NCBI GenBank assembly: GCA_029747015.1
Contig: JAKOGI010000327.1
Location: 638,501 to 702,500, forward strand
Reading direction: 5' to 3'
Origin: Carnegiea gigantea
Lineage: Eukaryota > Streptophyta > Magnoliopsida > Caryophyllales > Cactaceae
Length of the DNA: 64,000 bases
The stretch's first letter is position 1, and each line of letters opens with the position of its first letter. The notes under the pieces are model-generated. The model was not told the origin of the DNA. It was given only the letters and a program-made list of their open reading frames with translations, and did not search any database. Position numbers and translations under genes: made by a program. Below are positions 59,654-64,000 of this stretch, piece after piece.

Positions 59654-61000
59654 TCATAAGTTAAGGCGAGACGTATAAGTTGCTCCTGCTAGAAAATTTG
59701 TTGGGATCACGTCTCTTGCAGTTAGTGTCTTTCTAGTTGAAAGAGTTATCAATTTCACCGAAAATGGTCCCTTTAGGGGTCCTCGGCCTGTAATATACCA
59801 ATTGGCTCTCCATGAGTGCGCCATGGGCATCCATTCACTTGATGTTGCCTGCCACACCAATCAATTATTCATATTTTCACTTGTTGAAATATGAAGAATT
59901 ACCAATTTTGCAATATTTAAGTTCTATATATATAACAACGATATTAAGTGTAGTTTAAATTTGAATATATTACCTGTTTAATGTACATGGCACCAATATC
60001 TCCATCCCCACCTTCGAACACCACTAGAAGGGAAAGCCAATAAGTTCTTGAGCCATCGTTTAAGCGGAAGGAAATTTTCATGCCGGGATATGTGCATGGT
60101 GTTCTATAGTTATATGCAAAATTTAGCAGTCAGTGGGACAAAATATCTTGCAATGTAGTGTACTTGATAGAAGAAAATTGATTAAAATTCTATTTCCCAA
60201 GTATATTTCGTGAGAGTTTACCAGATATAACGTAATTAAGAGAAGCAAATTAGTTTGACCTTCGATAAACAACAGGGAGGATGCCTCGGTTCCTAAGCTG
60301 GCCGCCTCTACCAGGGAGAGACAAGTGGCCAAAGGCAGCACCGCTGAGGTCGAAGTGGGTGCTGCTGCAGCCAGGACACTCGTCGGTTACAATGACGGTG
60401 ACAGCTGAGCTCGAGCAGATGCTTTTGTCTAAACATTTGACCATGTAGCATGCCCCGCAACCTTCCCCGTTCTTGAACAGGATTGGACTCACTGCTGTCA
60501 CTCGAGCCTTGAACGGCTGCACATCTACTAAGGATCCATACCCGCAAGCCCCACCTGCCAATTTTGGGTGTTTATTAGTCATTCTTATGGAATCATGCTA
60601 GAGAGAAGTGTTTGCACTTAATTAGTACCATCATCTCACTTAAAACAATTTGTGAAACATAAACTCATTAAAAGAGTTTAATTAAGATCACATATGCAAT
60701 CTGTGCCATTTTCTACAAGAATTGACACACAGTTAAATGAATGATGCTATTTAGAGAGTGAATGATGCTATTTAGAGAGTGATCGAATTCATATGACGAT
60801 AAACCACAGACTTAATTACCATTACTACCGTTGCCATCAGGATCACCGTACCCCGTGGTGACAGCAGGATTCCAGTTTGAATTAGAAACTTTATAGCCGT
60901 AGGAATAAGCGTAAGGGTTGGCAAAAGCCACCCCAAAGCCAAAAGATAGCGATGTGCCTAATAGGCATAAGCACAAGTTGCTCTTCTCAAACGACCACAT
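59654..61000 (-). CDS. EXPB: beta-expansin, four exons, complete
   Basis: Exons on the minus strand are 61000-60820, 60554-60260, 60103-59974 and 59848-59654; introns of 265, 156 and 125 bp have GT-AG borders and phases 1, 2 and 0. The joined frame is 801 bp, 266 residues, the usual expansin length. Residues 1-27 form a signal peptide (cut probably after AFA). Domain I (GH45-like) has GGACGYG, CGACYMVKC, DECPGC and the HFDLSGAAFG motif with the catalytic-type His and Asp; domain II is the pollen-allergen carbohydrate-binding fold and ends TARDVIPTN...YTSRLNL. RRTPC at the domain border and the C-terminus mark the beta class. The protein loosens cell walls from the apoplast. Oddity: the conserved TWYG near the N-terminus reads TGYG. 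Nothing suggests a pseudogene. Confidence 0.93.
60739..60780. repeat. 21-bp tandem duplication in expansin intron 1
   Basis: The unit gaatgatgctatttagagagt occurs twice without spacer (60739-60759 and 60760-60780). It lies upstream of the intron's acceptor and does not touch the splice sites. Confidence 0.95.
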
Positions 61001-61040
61001 CTTGGCTGAAGGTTGGTTTTTTCAATTGGCAACTAATTAG

Positions 61041-61061
61041 CTAGGGAACAAAGGAGTCCAT
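61041..61061 (-). CDS. six-codon upstream ORF in the expansin leader
   Basis: On the minus strand an ATG about 60 bases before the expansin start opens a frame of six codons ending in TAG, fully upstream of the main ATG. It has an A/G-type context (TCCATGG with G at +4). If the transcript starts upstream of it, it could reduce translation of the expansin; this is an inference. Confidence 0.35.
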   Translation of the reverse strand: MDSFVP

Positions 61062-61118
61062 GGAAAAAAGTGTATGTTTCTTTGTTTAATTGGGTTTGGT
61101 TGTTTTGCAGTGCCCTTC

Positions 61119-61176
61119 TTTAATATTGCTGAGAGAACCCAGCCCCGAGGAGGGTCAGGTCAGAAGTACGCACGTG
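61119..61176 (-). promoter_or_regulatory. expansin promoter candidates: TATA-like box and G-box
   Basis: On the minus strand ATATTAAA (61119-61126) lies about 120 bases before the ATG, a plausible TATA element. CACGTG (61171-61176) with flanks GC and GC is a G-box core bound by plant bHLH and bZIP factors. Both are motif matches only. Confidence 0.35.
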
Positions 61177-61199
61177 GCACTCACGTTCTTTGCTCGTTT

Positions 61200-63555
61200 A
61201 TCGTTTGCACGAACTGTAACCTGAGGACATCGATCTGTTGACCTCATTATTTACGAAACTGCCATCCATTTTGCGGGTCTCGTCATTCAAATACTGTTAT
61301 ATAACATTCATTCTGCTCCATGATCCTTGCTTATCCTAATTGTTTGCTTCCATTTTTTTAAGCATCTAGTCATTTAATGTGCCACTGCATGGTTCTAAAG
61401 TTCTGTACGTACGTAGGGAATAACAACGATGAGTGCCAAAATGTGCTTCAGGTCCAATTGGGTTGGAAACAAACTTTACATATTTGCCAATGGTGATGAT
61501 ATATAGGACTTTCAAATCAGGATAGTTATTTTTTTTTAAAAAAATATTACTTATTTGACATAGATTTATGTGTTAAATGTTCTAAAATTATCCAAAAGAA
61601 AAACTTCTAGCTCATTTAATTAATAATAATCATGTTAAAGAATTCGTCAGTTGTCAACTACACTAACAAATACAATATACATGCTATTGTATCTACCCTA
61701 TTGCTCAAAAAAAAAATAATAATAATAATACAGTTCTTTCTACCATTGAACAAACTTGCAAATAATATGATAATTTTATGATGCACTAGTTCTGACAAGT
61801 TGCAATCTTACGTTATCTACCTCCAAATTATTTTTCGTTCATTTAATGCATGTTGTATTAATTTTTAAAACAAAGTCAACACCAAAATTTTTATATTGAG
61901 TCTGAACATTTATCACTTTGCATTTACCAATAATTGAAATTGAAATGAATTTTGCGTGTGTTAGCATTCGGAATTGATGAATTATTTTTACTAAGAAGGG
62001 ATACACGTCCATTTGTCCAAAAGCCAAAACTATAGGGGTCTTAGCCAACATGACTTTTCTTTTTTGTGCTTATTATGAGCAGCCGACTGAAACTCCTAAA
62101 AGCATGGTGATTTTAGGCCCTTTAAGGCGTGGGTGATGAAATAAATCTAGTCTCAAGATATTGATTAAATGTTTTACCGTACCTAAGTTAGTATATTATA
62201 TGGTTTAACATATTTACATTTTGTAATTAATAATTACGATTACTTAACAATTGTGAACCTTCAGTATTCATCGGCACACCGACGAGTTCAAATGTTATCT
62301 TAATCAGATTGACCATATCTATAAAGACTTTCAACACCTATAATTTTATAATGTTGAAACATTGGACCTAAAGATGAGATTTTATACAATCTATATGTGG
62401 CAATACCTTCCCATTGTTCAAATATACCCTCTTTTTACATTTAACGCATGATAATATAATTTTAAGTTGAGATAATATAATTTTAAGTTATGCCTTTGTA
62501 ACAAGGTGTATATCACTTTGCTGATATAAATGCAAAATGATAATGCCTTACTTAAGTGTTCTGACATAAAAAAAAATTATATCATCATGTTTTTAATTGA
62601 AAAAAATGATATGATTGAATAGTGAAAGCATGTTATGATTTATAAGATGTGGGAAATTATCTTTTTTGTCAACGAATTTTCATATTTATAAAATTACGCA
62701 CATTATATGCCTTCGTGGTTGGGGTTTACCTGATTAAGGCATCATTTTATATCCGCTAGCGTAGCCAACAGACATTTAAGTTTAGCAATTCATTATTAAT
62801 TGTAATTATTAAAAATCTGGAGATTTCAAATCACAAAACATATTTAGATTGAAACAAGATATTGAAAAGTGTTTTATGACAAAACATATATTATCACTTA
62901 AATAAATTCAGTTGAATTTTTCAGCTGAAGATCTTTGTCATCAACTCTACAAAATCATTCTTATCGTCTACAAATAACCAAGTCATCAGTTTTTGCGTGC
63001 GGTTCTCTGCCAAAAGCTATAGATATGGAAATTATACCAACCCATTAATTTGCCCAAATTCAGACAGTTTGGTGCAAATCACCATACCCAGACCATATTG
63101 GAGAATTTTTCTCGCGAGTCCTCTATTAATGAAAGTGGAAAAAAAAAGCGAAAAATACTATTAGTGAATATGTTTCAAGATAAGCCCAATAACAGACTAA
63201 TGGAAGAATACAGTGCGTCGTATCCGTGTATCATTCAACTTCTACTCTTCTAGTACTCGTGCTTTTTTTATGGTGCTTAATCGACTACTTAGACATTCAA
63301 TTTGGATTTTCTTTTGTACGAAAGAAGGGATGAATCTTATTAGTCAATACTTGACGAAAACAGAAGTCATGCGAACCAAGATTCAAGATACAATTTGGTA
63401 CAATCCTGGACCAAATAATCAGAGTCCCTGAATCATGGGGCCATAGGGGAGCTAGATTGGTGCAAGGGTGTAAAATGTTTTTCTGAAAAAAAGAATTATA
63501 TATTAGTGATTTTGGGGGGGAAAAAGCCAAATAAATATACATATACATTAACTAG
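61200..63555. other. intergenic, no gene recognised
   Basis: AT-rich DNA upstream of the expansin. There is a short tandem repeat of about 22 bp at 62449-62492 (gataatataattttaagtt). Two overlapping open frames at 63050-63431 have no recognised domain and are probably chance. Confidence 0.5.
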
Positions 63556-63556
63556 T

Positions 63557-64000
63557 GAGGGTCTATTTGGTGAGAAAAATTAAAATGGAATAGAATCAGA
63601 ACTTGAAGCCTGGAGGCTAGCTATGAAACTTGAATCATGAGTTCAGTGGTTTGGTGAAAACTGGAATAGAATCAAGTTCAAGTCCTTAATGTTTAGTGAG
63701 TAGTTATGGAATAAAATTAAACCTATTTTTATTTTTAAAATGTTATTTGCATTATAATTTATTAATTAAACTTTTATTACTTCTACTTTGTTAAAATGAA
63801 GTTTCAGCACCTTATTCCTAAACATTTGACATTCATATTTCATTATGTTTATTTATAATTATTTTTAAAATTTTTTAATAGTTTTATTTTTAAAAACTTT
63901 TATGCCATTGTAGAATGTTTTTTGGAATCAAAAGTTCCATATTATCTACAATGATGATGATGAAGATGATGATGATAATAATAATCATAATATCATCTTC
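63557..64000. mobile_element. left end of a TIR element or MITE, truncated by the window
   Basis: From gagggtctatttggtgag onwards the sequence resembles PIF/Harbinger- or hAT-like MITE ends of the GTTTGGT type. An internal near-copy, gtttggtgaaaactggaatagaatca (about 63649-63675), repeats the end. The right end is outside the window, and a GAT/AAT trinucleotide run closes it at 63950-63985. Confidence 0.3.

Noticed and set aside
63050..63431. Two overlapping open frames considered as an organelle-derived insertion
   Set aside because: I could not recognise any plastid or mitochondrial gene, and frames shorter than 75 codons in AT-rich DNA are expected by chance.

Overview
This 64-kb window is a repeat-dominated stretch of a seed-plant nuclear genome, most likely an angiosperm; nothing in it fixes the family. 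The evidence is plant LTR-retrotransposon lineages (Ty1/copia, Ty3/gypsy with tRNA-Met and tRNA-Asp type primer sites), plant-type hAT and Helitron termini, an endogenous plant pararetrovirus, a plant LINE with a C-terminal RNase H, and one intron-containing host gene, a beta-expansin. The DNA is AT-rich.

Layout. 1-3832: 3' part of a decayed Ty1/copia element (+) ending in a 283-bp LTR. 4946-5099: a short orphan LTR. 5411-6792: a solo LTR with a perfect 5-bp target duplication. 7581-14946: a TIR element split by a complete but dead Ty3/gypsy element (8034-14772, +, target duplication tcttt). About 16.3-22.0 kb: an endogenous pararetrovirus (-) with capsid, movement, protease, RT and RNase H relics, a primer site at one end and a TATA box at the other. 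23134-35320: a hAT-type element split by a Helitron (24214-26973) and by a gag-protease-only LTR element (27640-35139, -), which itself carries a hAT MITE (30708-31397). 35479-41787: a LINE (-) flanked by a 17-bp duplication. 41805-45420: simple repeats and small MITEs, including a 551-bp hAT MITE with a perfect 8-bp duplication. 45428-59058: a second solo LTR (+) split by a hAT element (45934-58145), which is split by a 10.65-kb SIRE-like Ty1/copia element (46286-56935, -, target duplication caagt). 59654-61000: a complete four-exon beta-expansin gene (-). 61-64 kb: non-coding DNA with a partial TIR element at the edge.

How the parts relate. The only gene that looks functional for the host is the beta-expansin, a secreted wall-loosening protein. 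Everything else is mobile or viral DNA, and nesting gives relative ages: solo LTR older than hAT older than SIRE copia in one stack; hAT older than Helitron and gag-protease element, the latter older than its MITE, in the other. All retroelement polyproteins carry stops, frameshifts or altered catalytic residues. Boundaries were read by eye from terminal motifs and target duplications; they were not computed.
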